Shown here in pieces: positions 1-5,750 of a stretch of 10,131 bases of DNA. The notes under the pieces are model-generated. The model worked only from the letters and a program-made list of their open reading frames with translations. It searched no databases and was not told the origin of the DNA. The position numbers and the translations under genes were made by a program. The stretch comes from JALZEG01 sp036258555. Its GTDB lineage: Bacteria; Actinomycetota; CADDZG01; WHSQ01. The DNA lies in assembly GCA_036258555.1 (NCBI GenBank), contig DATADL010000308.1:1-10131 (forward strand), read 5' to 3'. Position 1 is the stretch's first letter, and every line of letters begins with the position of its first letter.

Positions 1-49
1 CCGATCGCGCCTCGGTTTGACCCCCTGCGGCGACGGAGACACAAGCGGC

Positions 50-532
50 ATGAGCACGCAGCAGCACCACAAGCACCCGCCCCCCGAAGACCATGCCCAC
101 GCCTACGAGGTCGTCGAGGGGCTCTTCATCTCCGGCCACCCGGACCGGGCCAACGACTTCATGCGCCGCGGGATCGACGCCGTCGTCGACCTCGAGGGCG
201 ACGTCGACACCGCCATCCCCGAGCAGGAGGGACAGCGCGGCACCACGCTCTACGTCTACTGGCCGATCGAGGACAAGGAGGAGATGCCCGAGGAGGACGT
301 CGTCCGGACGATCGCACGGTTCGTGTCGGAGCTCCTCGACCGCGACAAGGAGGTCCTCGTCCACTGCCGCTCGGGCCACAACCGCTCCGGCCTCGTGTGC
401 GCCCGCACGTTGATCGAGCGCGGCATGGAGCCGGACGAGGCGATCGACCGGGTCCGCCGAGGACGTTCCGACGGGCACGCTCTGACGAACCAGACGTTCG
501 TGGACTGGCTGAAGCGCGAACGATCCAGGTAG
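50..532 (+). CDS. Dual-specificity / tyrosine phosphatase family protein
   Basis: A 160-residue cytoplasmic protein with the Cys-based phosphatase signature C-x5-R: His105, Cys106 (nucleophile), then Arg112-Ser113, within the stretch VHCRSGHNRSG. A candidate general acid, Asp75, sits in the WPIEDKEE segment about 30 residues upstream, the usual spacing for dual-specificity phosphatases. The early segment GLFISGHPDRAN resembles the first strand and loop of that fold. There is no signal peptide or membrane segment. Substrate cannot be read from sequence: a phosphoprotein or a small phosphorylated molecule are both possible. I chose ATG at 50 because a GGAG lies about 11 bases upstream and family homology begins shortly after; an in-frame TTG at 17 would add 11 unlikely residues. 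The stop is directly followed by the start of the AlkB-like gene, so the two are translationally coupled. The family call is secure and the specificity is unknown. Confidence 0.88.
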   Translation: MSTQQHHKHPPPEDHAHAYEVVEGLFISGHPDRANDFMRRGIDAVVDLEGDVDTAIPEQEGQRGTTLYVYWPIEDKEEMPEEDVVRTIARFVSELLDRDKEVLVHCRSGHNRSGLVCARTLIERGMEPDEAIDRVRRGRSDGHALTNQTFVDWLKRERSR

Positions 533-1186
533 ATGCCCTCACCGGACCTGACGTGGCAGCCGACGCTCTTCGACACCGTCGCGCCCGGCTTCGACGCGGC
601 GTTCTCGACGCTCGAGCGCATAGACCTCGACCCCACCGCGTGGGTCGACTACGCGCCTGCCTGGGTGTCCGGCTCGGACGAGCTGTTCGCGCAGGTGCTC
701 GAGGAGCGCGACTGGGGGCAGCGGTCGCGGCGGATGTACGAGAACCGCGTCGTCGAGCCACGTCTGACCGCGCCGTGGAACGCGCGCTCCGGTGAGGAGC
801 TCCGGCCCCCGGTCCTCGAAGAGATCCGCACCGCGCTCTCGGAGCACTACGGGATCGAGTTCGACTCCGTCGGCTTCAACCTCTATCGCGACGGGCGCGA
901 CTCGGTCGCCTGGCACGGCGACCACATAAAGAAGGAGATCGAGGAGCCTCTCGTAGCCCTCGTGTCCCTGGGCGAGCCGCGCCGCTTCCTCCTGCGGCCG
1001 AGGGGCGGAGGCAAGTCGCGCTCGTTCATGCTCGGGCGCGGCGACCTCCTCGTCACCGGCGGGAAGACGCAGCGCACGTGGGAGCACAGCGTGCCGAAGG
1101 TCGCGCAGGCGGGCCCGAGGATCTCGCTCGCGTACCGCCACGGGCTCGATCCACGCGCGTACGCGCACAAGAAGAACGTCACGTAG
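533..1186 (+). CDS. alkB: AlkB-family 2-oxoglutarate/Fe(II)-dependent dioxygenase
   Basis: A 217-residue cytoplasmic protein. AlkB-family enzymes oxidatively remove alkyl groups such as 1-methyladenine and 3-methylcytosine from DNA or RNA, using Fe(II), O2 and 2-oxoglutarate. Seen in the sequence: an N-x-Y motif (Asn116, Tyr118), the iron ligands His128-x-Asp130 (WHGDH) and His185 (WEHSVPK), and the family's C-terminal R-x5-R motif, Arg196 and Arg202 in RISLAYR, which binds 2-oxoglutarate and shapes the active site. The double-stranded beta-helix region spans about residues 110-205 and the N-terminal part (60-90) should be the substrate lid. Length is normal and the catalytic set is complete. 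The start ATG follows the phosphatase stop with no gap and an AGGT lies just inside the upstream gene. The gene ends next to a strong hairpin. It could be a paralogue acting on RNA or another substrate; the sequence does not distinguish. Confidence 0.92.
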   Translation: MPSPDLTWQPTLFDTVAPGFDAAFSTLERIDLDPTAWVDYAPAWVSGSDELFAQVLEERDWGQRSRRMYENRVVEPRLTAPWNARSGEELRPPVLEEIRTALSEHYGIEFDSVGFNLYRDGRDSVAWHGDHIKKEIEEPLVALVSLGEPRRFLLRPRGGGKSRSFMLGRGDLLVTGGKTQRTWEHSVPKVAQAGPRISLAYRHGLDPRAYAHKKNVT

Positions 1187-1188
1187 AG

Positions 1189-1227
1189 ACGAAGAGGGCC
1201 GCCCCTAACCGGAGCGGCCCTCTTCGT
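1189..1227. terminator. Bidirectional hairpin terminator between convergent genes
   Basis: A perfect 14-bp inverted repeat: ACGAAGAGGGCCGC at 1189-1202 pairs with its exact complement at 1214-1227 around an 11-base loop. It begins 2 bases after the alkB stop and lies 15 bases beyond the end of the minus-strand protease gene, so it can serve both transcripts. The stem is flanked by A/T only weakly and there is no clear U-tract, as is common in high-G+C actinobacteria. Functioning as a terminator is inferred from position and stem strength. Confidence 0.8.
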
Positions 1228-1242
1228 GCGGAACCGTTACGT

Positions 1243-2364
1243 CTACGGAAGACCCGGCACTGGGGCCGGCCACGGGACGATCTGTCCGTTGGCCGGTGTG
1301 CCGACGAGGGAGGCGCGGGTGCCGCCCATGATCCCGATGCCGTCTCGCATAAGCGGGTCGACCCAGATGTGGGTGATGATCCCGGCCGCCTCCATGTTGT
1401 TCCCGACCGCGTCGCCGAGCAACGTGTTCGCGCCCGAGCCCGAGTCGCCGAGGTTGATCGCCCCGGTGAACATGAAGTGGTTGGACCTCCACGCGATCGC
1501 CTCGCCGACGCGCGGCGTGCCTCCGGCGCCCACGCCCGTCCCGTGCCCGTAGTGCACGATCGTCTGCGCGAGCGCGGGGTTCGGCGTCACGGTGACCTCG
1601 GGATCGAGCAGGTTGTTGCCTCCGAAGCCGACGGTGGCGACGTCGCCGGTCGAGTCGAAGCGCCCGCGCGGGCCGCCCCAGAAGCACATCGTGGGCGTGA
1701 CGAGGCCCTGGTACGCGGGGTCGATGTCGATCAGAGCGTGGTCGCGTCCGAGCCCGCCGTCTCCGGTGCTGTGCGCGTAACGTCCGAAGTCGAGCAGGAC
1801 GACCCCGGTCACGTCGCCGCGGTTGCCCATGCCGGCGATGACCGTGGCCGTGTCACCGTTGTTGCCGCAGTGTCCGGCCGTGCTGATGTCGTAGGCGCCG
1901 GCGGAGCCGTAGACGTGCGCCAGCGAGCACCAGCCGATGCTGTTGCTGGTGACGGTCAGGAGCAACGCGCCCGGGCGGATCCCCAGGCAGCCGGTGCCGG
2001 CGAAGGTGGCGACCGACGCGTCGAACTCGGCCTCGAGCTCGGCGACCGGGACGTCGACGTAGCGGCCGTCCTTCGTGACGAGAGTCGGCTTCGAGAAGTC
2101 GCCCTTGCGCAGGACCTCCGCCGGCGGGAGGCCGACCATCTCGAGCTGCTCGTCCGTCAGCTCGGCTTTCAACGGGGCCCACGTGCCGTGCTCGTGCGTC
2201 TTCAGAAGGTCGTCGATCCACTGGTCGCGCAGCTTGCACAGCGCGTCCTCGTCGACGGTGAACTCCCTGAGCTCGAGCTTGCTCCCTGCTGCTCCTGCAT
2301 GGTTGGCGGACAGGACCCCCCCTATCACCGCCACAAGCAATGCGATCCGGGCGACTTTCCGCAT
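1243..2364 (-). CDS. Secreted trypsin-like serine protease (S1-type fold)
   Basis: A 373-residue exported protease. Residues 1-25 form a signal peptide (MRK, a hydrophobic core, then an A-x-A type cleavage region near AHAGA). Residues 27-140 look like a propeptide or N-terminal extension. The catalytic part shows His165 in STAGHC, Asp208 in RDHALIDI and Ser308 in LGDSGSG, the classic triad order of the chymotrypsin fold. Cys146 and Cys166 bracket the His as in the conserved disulfide next to the catalytic His; Cys227, Cys126 and Cys43 have no obvious partners. The start at 2364 is well supported: an AAAGGAG ribosome binding site lies just upstream, while starting at 2403 would add 13 polar residues before the signal peptide. 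It is single-gene, convergent with alkB and divergent from the cyclase gene. Substrate is unknown; it may need activation by propeptide removal. Confidence 0.87.
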   Translation of the reverse strand: MRKVARIALLVAVIGGVLSANHAGAAGSKLELREFTVDEDALCKLRDQWIDDLLKTHEHGTWAPLKAELTDEQLEMVGLPPAEVLRKGDFSKPTLVTKDGRYVDVPVAELEAEFDASVATFAGTGCLGIRPGALLLTVTSNSIGWCSLAHVYGSAGAYDISTAGHCGNNGDTATVIAGMGNRGDVTGVVLLDFGRYAHSTGDGGLGRDHALIDIDPAYQGLVTPTMCFWGGPRGRFDSTGDVATVGFGGNNLLDPEVTVTPNPALAQTIVHYGHGTGVGAGGTPRVGEAIAWRSNHFMFTGAINLGDSGSGANTLLGDAVGNNMEAAGIITHIWVDPLMRDGIGIMGGTRASLVGTPANGQIVPWPAPVPGLP

Positions 2365-2448
2365 GGGCTCTCCTTTCGGTCGGCTTGCGCGGCTGCCGGT
2401 CAACAGCGCTCACTCGTGCTTCGCCCCGCAAGCTGTCGGTCCTGCCCG

Positions 2449-2477
2449 ATTAATCCCGTTTCTTTACCAATTGTCCG
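2449..2477 (-). promoter_or_regulatory. Candidate sigma-70-like promoter for the protease gene
   Basis: Read on the minus strand, CGGACA (2477-2472) and ATTAAT (2454-2449) are separated by 17 bases and each matches the -35 and -10 consensus at four of six positions. Transcription would begin near 2442, leaving a leader of about 78 bases before the protease ATG. The match is modest and was found by eye. Confidence 0.35.
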
Positions 2478-2615
2478 GATAACGTAAACAAGCATGTGCG
2501 ACGTGTTTTCGCGTACGCGCAGAGGGATAGAACGCGACGCTCTGTGCGCGCGTGCGTGAACGCAGCGCGTTGTTAGCGTCGCGGCCGATGAAGCCGATCG
2601 ACCCGGCGCGTTTCC

Positions 2616-2621
2616 GGGAGG
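2616..2621 (+). promoter_or_regulatory. Shine-Dalgarno site that decides the cyclase start
   Basis: GGGAGG lies 8 bases before ATG 2630. The two earlier in-frame starts, GTG 2552 and ATG 2588, have no comparable purine-rich site, so this motif favours 2630. Confidence 0.6.
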
Positions 2622-2629
2622 TTCCTACG

Positions 2630-3544
2630 ATGACCGGGGTCGAGGCCGCGCGCCTCGGCGGCGTGGACCACGCGTTCGCGAAGCGCGTCTGGCTCACGCT
2701 CGGTCTGCCCGACATCCCCGACGACGACGTCGAGTTCGACGAGAGCGACGTGGACGTGCTGCGCGGGCTGAAGCTGATCCTCGACCAGGGCTACCCCGCC
2801 GACGACATCCTCGAGGTCGCGCGGGCGTACGGGCATGCGATGTCCCGCGTCGCGCACGCGGAGGTGCGCGTGTTCAACAAGGTGTTCGTCGCGCCCCTGC
2901 GCGAGCAGGTTTCCGACGACGACGACCTGACGCGCCGTCTCGAGGCGGTGGTGCCGGCGCTGCTGGAGCTGCTCGGCAAGGTGCTCGACCGGATCCACCG
3001 CCGCCACCTCGCGATCGCGTTGCAGGAGGTCACGGTCACCGCGCATCCCGGCGCCACGGAGACCCTGGCGACGGGCTTCGTGGACCTCGTCGACTTCTCG
3101 CGCGTGACGCAAGAGCTCGAGGGCGAGGACCTCGGACACCTCGTCAACCACTTCGAGTCGATGGCGATCGAGACGTGCGTCGCCGGCGGTGCGCACGTCG
3201 TCAAGATGATCGGCGACGCCGTGATGTTCGTCGCGCCCGACGCGGCGACGGCGCTGCGAGTAGCGCTTGCGGTCGTCGCCGGCGTCGAGGAGGACGAGGG
3301 GCTCCCCGCGGCGCGCGCGGGCGTCGACCACGGCGACGTCGTCCCCCTGAGCGGTGACTTCTTCGGGGGCCCCGTGAACGTCGCGGCGCGGCTCACGTCG
3401 TTCGCCCGTCCGGGGACCGTGGTCGCGTCGGAGGCAGCAGTCGAGTCGGCCGGAGACGGCGTCGAGACGAGCCACATCGGAAGGATCCGGCTGCACAACG
3501 TCGGCTCGGTCCGGGCCTTCAAGGTGAACGCCGTCGCGCCGTAG
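2630..3544 (+). CDS. Class III adenylate cyclase with N-terminal regulatory domain
   Basis: A 304-residue soluble protein that should convert ATP to cAMP. Residues 1-95 resemble the helical regulatory domain found on many actinobacterial class III cyclases (the Rv1264 type, described as pH-responsive), with a signature segment around KRVWLTLGLPDIPDDD. The cyclase homology domain is about residues 145-300 and has every canonical residue: metal-binding Asp152 and Asp196, ATP-selecting Lys192 and Asp243, transition-state Asn250 and Arg254. Spacings K+4 to D, D+7 to N and N+4 to R match the family. It should act as a homodimer. ATG 2630 is chosen for its ribosome binding site; starts at 2588 or 2552 would add 14 or 26 residues. 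No membrane segment is seen. The desaturase gene follows 58 bases downstream but a functional link is not evident. Guanylate specificity is unlikely given Lys/Asp. Confidence 0.88.
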   Translation: MTGVEAARLGGVDHAFAKRVWLTLGLPDIPDDDVEFDESDVDVLRGLKLILDQGYPADDILEVARAYGHAMSRVAHAEVRVFNKVFVAPLREQVSDDDDLTRRLEAVVPALLELLGKVLDRIHRRHLAIALQEVTVTAHPGATETLATGFVDLVDFSRVTQELEGEDLGHLVNHFESMAIETCVAGGAHVVKMIGDAVMFVAPDAATALRVALAVVAGVEEDEGLPAARAGVDHGDVVPLSGDFFGGPVNVAARLTSFARPGTVVASEAAVESAGDGVETSHIGRIRLHNVGSVRAFKVNAVAP

Positions 3545-3546
3545 AC

Positions 3547-3582
3547 CCTACGCGGTGGTAACTTACTCCTACGTAACCGTAG
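3547..3582 (+). promoter_or_regulatory. Candidate operator / promoter upstream of the desaturase
   Basis: Dense small symmetries fill this short gap. TTAC (3563-3566) and GTAA (3573-3576) form an inverted repeat around six bases. CTACG (3569-3573) and CGTAG (3578-3582) form another dyad. CCTACG occurs twice, at 3547 and 3568, exactly 21 bases apart, about two helical turns. A TetR-family gene lies just downstream of the desaturase, so this is the natural place for its operator. Binding is inferred, not shown. Confidence 0.45.
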
Positions 3583-3602
3583 CCATCACGCAGGGAGAGG
3601 TC

Positions 3603-4586
3603 ATGACGCCGACCACACTCGAAGAGCGCGCCCCCGGCGACGCCATTGCGGAAGACCTGTCCGTCCCCGCGCCGATCCCGGGCGTGCGGCCGCTCGAGCC
3701 CCGGATGGTCCGCCTCCAGAGGCGTCTCGTGCTCGCGGCGACGATCATCCCGTTCGCGGGCTTCGTCGCGGCGGTGTGGACGCTGTGGGGCACGGGCCTC
3801 ACGACCGTCGACGCGTCGCTGTTCCTCTTCTTCTACCTGTTCACCGGCCTCGGCATCACCGTCGGGTTCCACCGCTACCTCACCCACGGGGGGTTCGAGA
3901 CGGTGCCGTGGCTGCGCGCGGCCTTCGCGATCGCGGGGTCGATGGCGATCCAGGGATCGGTGATCGCCTGGGTGTCCGACCACCGCCGTCACCACGCGTT
4001 CTCGGACCGGCCCGGTGACCCGCACTCGCCGCACCTCGACGAGGGGCCGGGCGTGAAGGGCGTCGTGAAGGGACTGTGGCACGCGCACGTCGGGTGGCTC
4101 TTCAAGGACGAGCTGACGTCTGCCGAGCGGTGGGCGCCGGACCTGTGGAAGGACCCGACCATGCGCAAGATCGACAAGTACTTCCCGGTGTGGGTCGTGC
4201 TGTCGTTCGCCCTGCCCCCGGCCGCCGGCTTCGCGCTCACGGGCACGGCCCGCGGCGCCGTGACCGCGTTCCTGTGGGCGAGCCTCGCGCGGATCTTCCT
4301 CCTCCACCACGTGACGTGGAGCATCAACTCGATCTGCCACTTCTACGGGAACCGCCCGTACAAGACGAGCGACTTCTCGACGAACAACTGGCTGCTGGCG
4401 ATCATCAGCTTCGGCGAGTCCTGGCACAACAACCACCACGCGTTCCCGACGTCCGCCGTCCACGGGATCGGCAGGGGCCAGGTCGACCTCAGCGGCGGGA
4501 TCATCCGCGCCCTGCAGAGGATGCGGCTCGTGCGTAACGTCAAGGTCGTGTCCCCCAAGCAGCTCGCCGCGAAGAGACTCTCCTGA
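3603..4586 (+). CDS. Membrane acyl-CoA/acyl-lipid delta-9-type fatty acid desaturase
   Basis: A 327-residue integral membrane di-iron enzyme that introduces a cis double bond into a fatty acyl chain, usually at position 9, using O2 and an electron donor. The three histidine boxes are complete: H90-RYLT-H95, H127-RR-H130-H131 and H275-NN-H278-H279. Additional conserved histidines occur at 160/162 (WHAHVGW) and in HHVTWSINSICH at 235-246. Hydrophobic segments lie at about 41-62, 68-90, 101-122, 194-214 and 220-240, as expected for the fold. ATG 3603 is chosen because a GGGAGAGG ribosome site precedes it by a few bases; an upstream GTG at 3555 would run through the candidate operator. A TetR regulator follows after 29 bases, a common arrangement for desaturase control. 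Electron donor and exact regiospecificity are not readable from this sequence. Confidence 0.93.
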   Translation: MTPTTLEERAPGDAIAEDLSVPAPIPGVRPLEPRMVRLQRRLVLAATIIPFAGFVAAVWTLWGTGLTTVDASLFLFFYLFTGLGITVGFHRYLTHGGFETVPWLRAAFAIAGSMAIQGSVIAWVSDHRRHHAFSDRPGDPHSPHLDEGPGVKGVVKGLWHAHVGWLFKDELTSAERWAPDLWKDPTMRKIDKYFPVWVVLSFALPPAAGFALTGTARGAVTAFLWASLARIFLLHHVTWSINSICHFYGNRPYKTSDFSTNNWLLAIISFGESWHNNHHAFPTSAVHGIGRGQVDLSGGIIRALQRMRLVRNVKVVSPKQLAAKRLS

Positions 4587-4615
4587 CGGCGGCGTCCAGG
4601 CAGCCGCGGGTCCGG

Positions 4616-5212
4616 ATGACGGGCCAGGAGCGGCGTGCCCAGCTCCTGGACGTGGGGCGCTCCGTGTTCGCCGAGCGCGGCTTCGAAGCCGCGTCGGTCG
4701 AGGAGATCGCGGCGCGGGCGAACATCACGAAGCCGGTCGTCTACGAGCACTTCAGCGGCAAGGAAGGGCTCTACGCGGTGATCGTCGACCGCGAGGTCCA
4801 GTCGCTGCTGGCCCGGATAACGGAATCGCTCGAGGGCTCGCACCCGCGCGCCCTGCTGCAGCAGGCGGCGGTGGCGTTCCTCGGATACATCGAGGCCGAG
4901 CCGGAGGGCTTTCGCATCCTCGTGAGGGACTCGCCGGTCACGAGCGCGACCGGGACGCTCGCGAGCGTCATCGGCGACATCGCGATGCAGGTCGAGTACA
5001 TCCTGCGCAACCAGTTCAGCGACCGGGGGTTCGACACGAAGCTGTCGCCGCTCTACTCGCAGGCGCTGGTCGGGATGGTGGCGCTCGTGGGGCAATGGTG
5101 GCTCGACGCGGGACGCCCGAAGAAGGACATCGTGGCGGCGCACCTGGTGAACCTGGCCTGGAACGGGCTGAAGGGGCTCGAGCCGAACCCTCGACTGAAC
5201 GGAAAGGGCTAG
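4616..5212 (+). CDS. TetR/AcrR-family transcriptional regulator
   Basis: A 198-residue DNA-binding repressor-type protein. Residues 5-55 form the TetR N-terminal domain, with the helix-turn-helix at about 28-47 (IAARANITKPVVYEHF, followed by SGKEGLY). The C-terminal domain should bind a small hydrophobic ligand, and its tail segment around LVNLAWNGLKGLEPNP is of a type I associate with actinobacterial TetR proteins near lipid genes. The gene starts 29 bases after the desaturase stop and is probably co-transcribed with it, so an acyl-CoA-responsive repressor of the desaturase is a reasonable inference. No strong ribosome site precedes ATG 4616. The reading frame is open upstream as far as the desaturase stop, with an in-frame CTG at 4583, and the residues there (SRQPRVR) are plausible for the N-terminus of this family, so the true start could be slightly earlier. 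The stop overlaps the convergent gene's stop. Confidence 0.9.
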   Translation: MTGQERRAQLLDVGRSVFAERGFEAASVEEIAARANITKPVVYEHFSGKEGLYAVIVDREVQSLLARITESLEGSHPRALLQQAAVAFLGYIEAEPEGFRILVRDSPVTSATGTLASVIGDIAMQVEYILRNQFSDRGFDTKLSPLYSQALVGMVALVGQWWLDAGRPKKDIVAAHLVNLAWNGLKGLEPNPRLNGKG

Positions 5213-5622
5213 CGGCGCAGCTCCTTGCGGCGCACGAACTTCAGCCCCGACCAGTCCTCGTCTATCGCCGCCACCTTCACGTCGACCAGCCCCGTCGGCA
5301 GGAGCAGCTCGCGCAGCAGGTCCTCGGTCACGTCGCTGTCGTGCCCGGCCGCCTTCCGCGGCCACGCCATCCAGGCCGCGGCCTGGTCCGGCGTCGCCCG
5401 GGCGAGCGGCTCGGCACGCCGCCGTAGCTCCGCCGCCGACCGCACGAACACGACTGCGACGTCGAACCGGCCGCGCAGAGAGGTCTTCACGGTGACGCCC
5501 GGAGGCAGGCCCGGCACGTCCCACCCCGCCGGCGCGCCGACGAGAGCGAGCGCCGCCCCCTCCTTTATCCCCAGCTTCTTCGCCGGAGGGGTCCCCGAGT
5601 AGCCCGCGGTCACGTGGCGCAC
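5209..5622 (-). CDS. DUF3052-type small protein of unknown function
   Basis: A 137-residue soluble protein. It carries features I recall from DUF3052 proteins: GYSGTP near residue 7, KKLGIKEG (15-22), a short strand ending in LVGAP (27-31), the DVAVVFV strand (54-60), the WPRKAAGHDSDVTED segment (87-101) and a C-terminal VAAIDEDWSGLKFV block (117-130). Function is not known to me; the pattern of Gly-rich loop and alternating strands vaguely suggests a reduced nucleotide- or SAM-binding-like fold, but that is speculation. The start is taken as GTG 5622; GTG 5613 is a plausible alternative three codons on, and neither has a clear ribosome site. Its TAG shares the bases CTAG with the TetR stop, so the two genes converge with a 4-base overlap and no room for a terminator between them. 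Confidence 0.8.
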   Translation of the reverse strand: MRHVTAGYSGTPPAKKLGIKEGAALALVGAPAGWDVPGLPPGVTVKTSLRGRFDVAVVFVRSAAELRRRAEPLARATPDQAAAWMAWPRKAAGHDSDVTEDLLRELLLPTGLVDVKVAAIDEDWSGLKFVRRKELRR

Positions 5623-5653
5623 CCCATGGCGCGCAACCTACCGCTGCGCCGAA

Positions 5654-5664
5654 TACGTACGTAA
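5654..5664. promoter_or_regulatory. TACGTACGTA palindrome in the divergent gap
   Basis: A perfect 10-bp palindrome (5654-5663) followed by A lies in the 128-base gap between the DUF3052-type gene and the giant surface-protein gene. Its right half, TACGTAA, is identical to 3570-3576 inside the candidate desaturase operator. It may be a second site for the TetR protein encoded between them, or simply a chance palindrome. Confidence 0.35.
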
Positions 5665-5705
5665 GGCCCACCCGGCGGCCGTCGATGAACCAGGTATCGG
5701 GAGAC

Positions 5706-5724
5706 GCGGGCTAGTCATGCCCGC
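5706..5724 (+). other. Small hairpin in the leader of the surface-protein gene
   Basis: GCGGGC (5706-5711) and GCCCGC (5719-5724) form a 6-bp perfect stem with a 7-base loop. It ends 15 bases before the ribosome binding site at 5740-5745. It is too short to act as a terminator with confidence, and may only stabilise the mRNA 5' end. Confidence 0.3.
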
Positions 5725-5750
5725 TCATCGACCAAAGCTGGGAGGCTGGG

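Larger units (their letters stand above)
2365..2629. promoter_or_regulatory. Divergent intergenic region, protease / cyclase
   Basis: This 265-base gap contains no convincing gene. The segment 2447-2510 is clearly more A/T-rich than its surroundings and probably holds the promoters of the two divergent genes. It contains the palindromes GATTAATC (2448-2455) and CGCGTACGCG (2510-2519). The part next to the protease can form a long-range helix in its mRNA: a 7-bp complement between 2383-2389 and 2427-2433. I could not match this to any riboswitch class I know. The plus-strand half (2520-2629) would be leader of the cyclase gene unless that gene starts further upstream. Confidence 0.55.

Noticed and set aside
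1..49. End of an upstream gene at the left edge
   Set aside because: Only 49 bases lie before the phosphatase start, and no coding frame can be argued from them.
2365..2470. A c-di-AMP or c-di-GMP riboswitch before the protease gene
   Set aside because: I looked for their conserved core sequences in the leader and did not find them; only a weak long-range helix is present.
1078..2487. A 469-codon plus-strand open frame antisense to the protease
   Set aside because: It opens inside alkB, runs through the terminator hairpin and has a biased composition; the minus-strand protease has triad, signal peptide and ribosome site.
2552..2629. Earlier starts for the cyclase (GTG 2552, ATG 2588)
   Set aside because: Neither has a Shine-Dalgarno site while ATG 2630 does. 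Not fully excluded, since the added residues are compatible with a longer N-terminus.
4343..5671. A 442-codon minus-strand open frame across the desaturase end, TetR gene and DUF3052-type gene
   Set aside because: It contradicts three well-supported genes and its translation is biased, with no domains.
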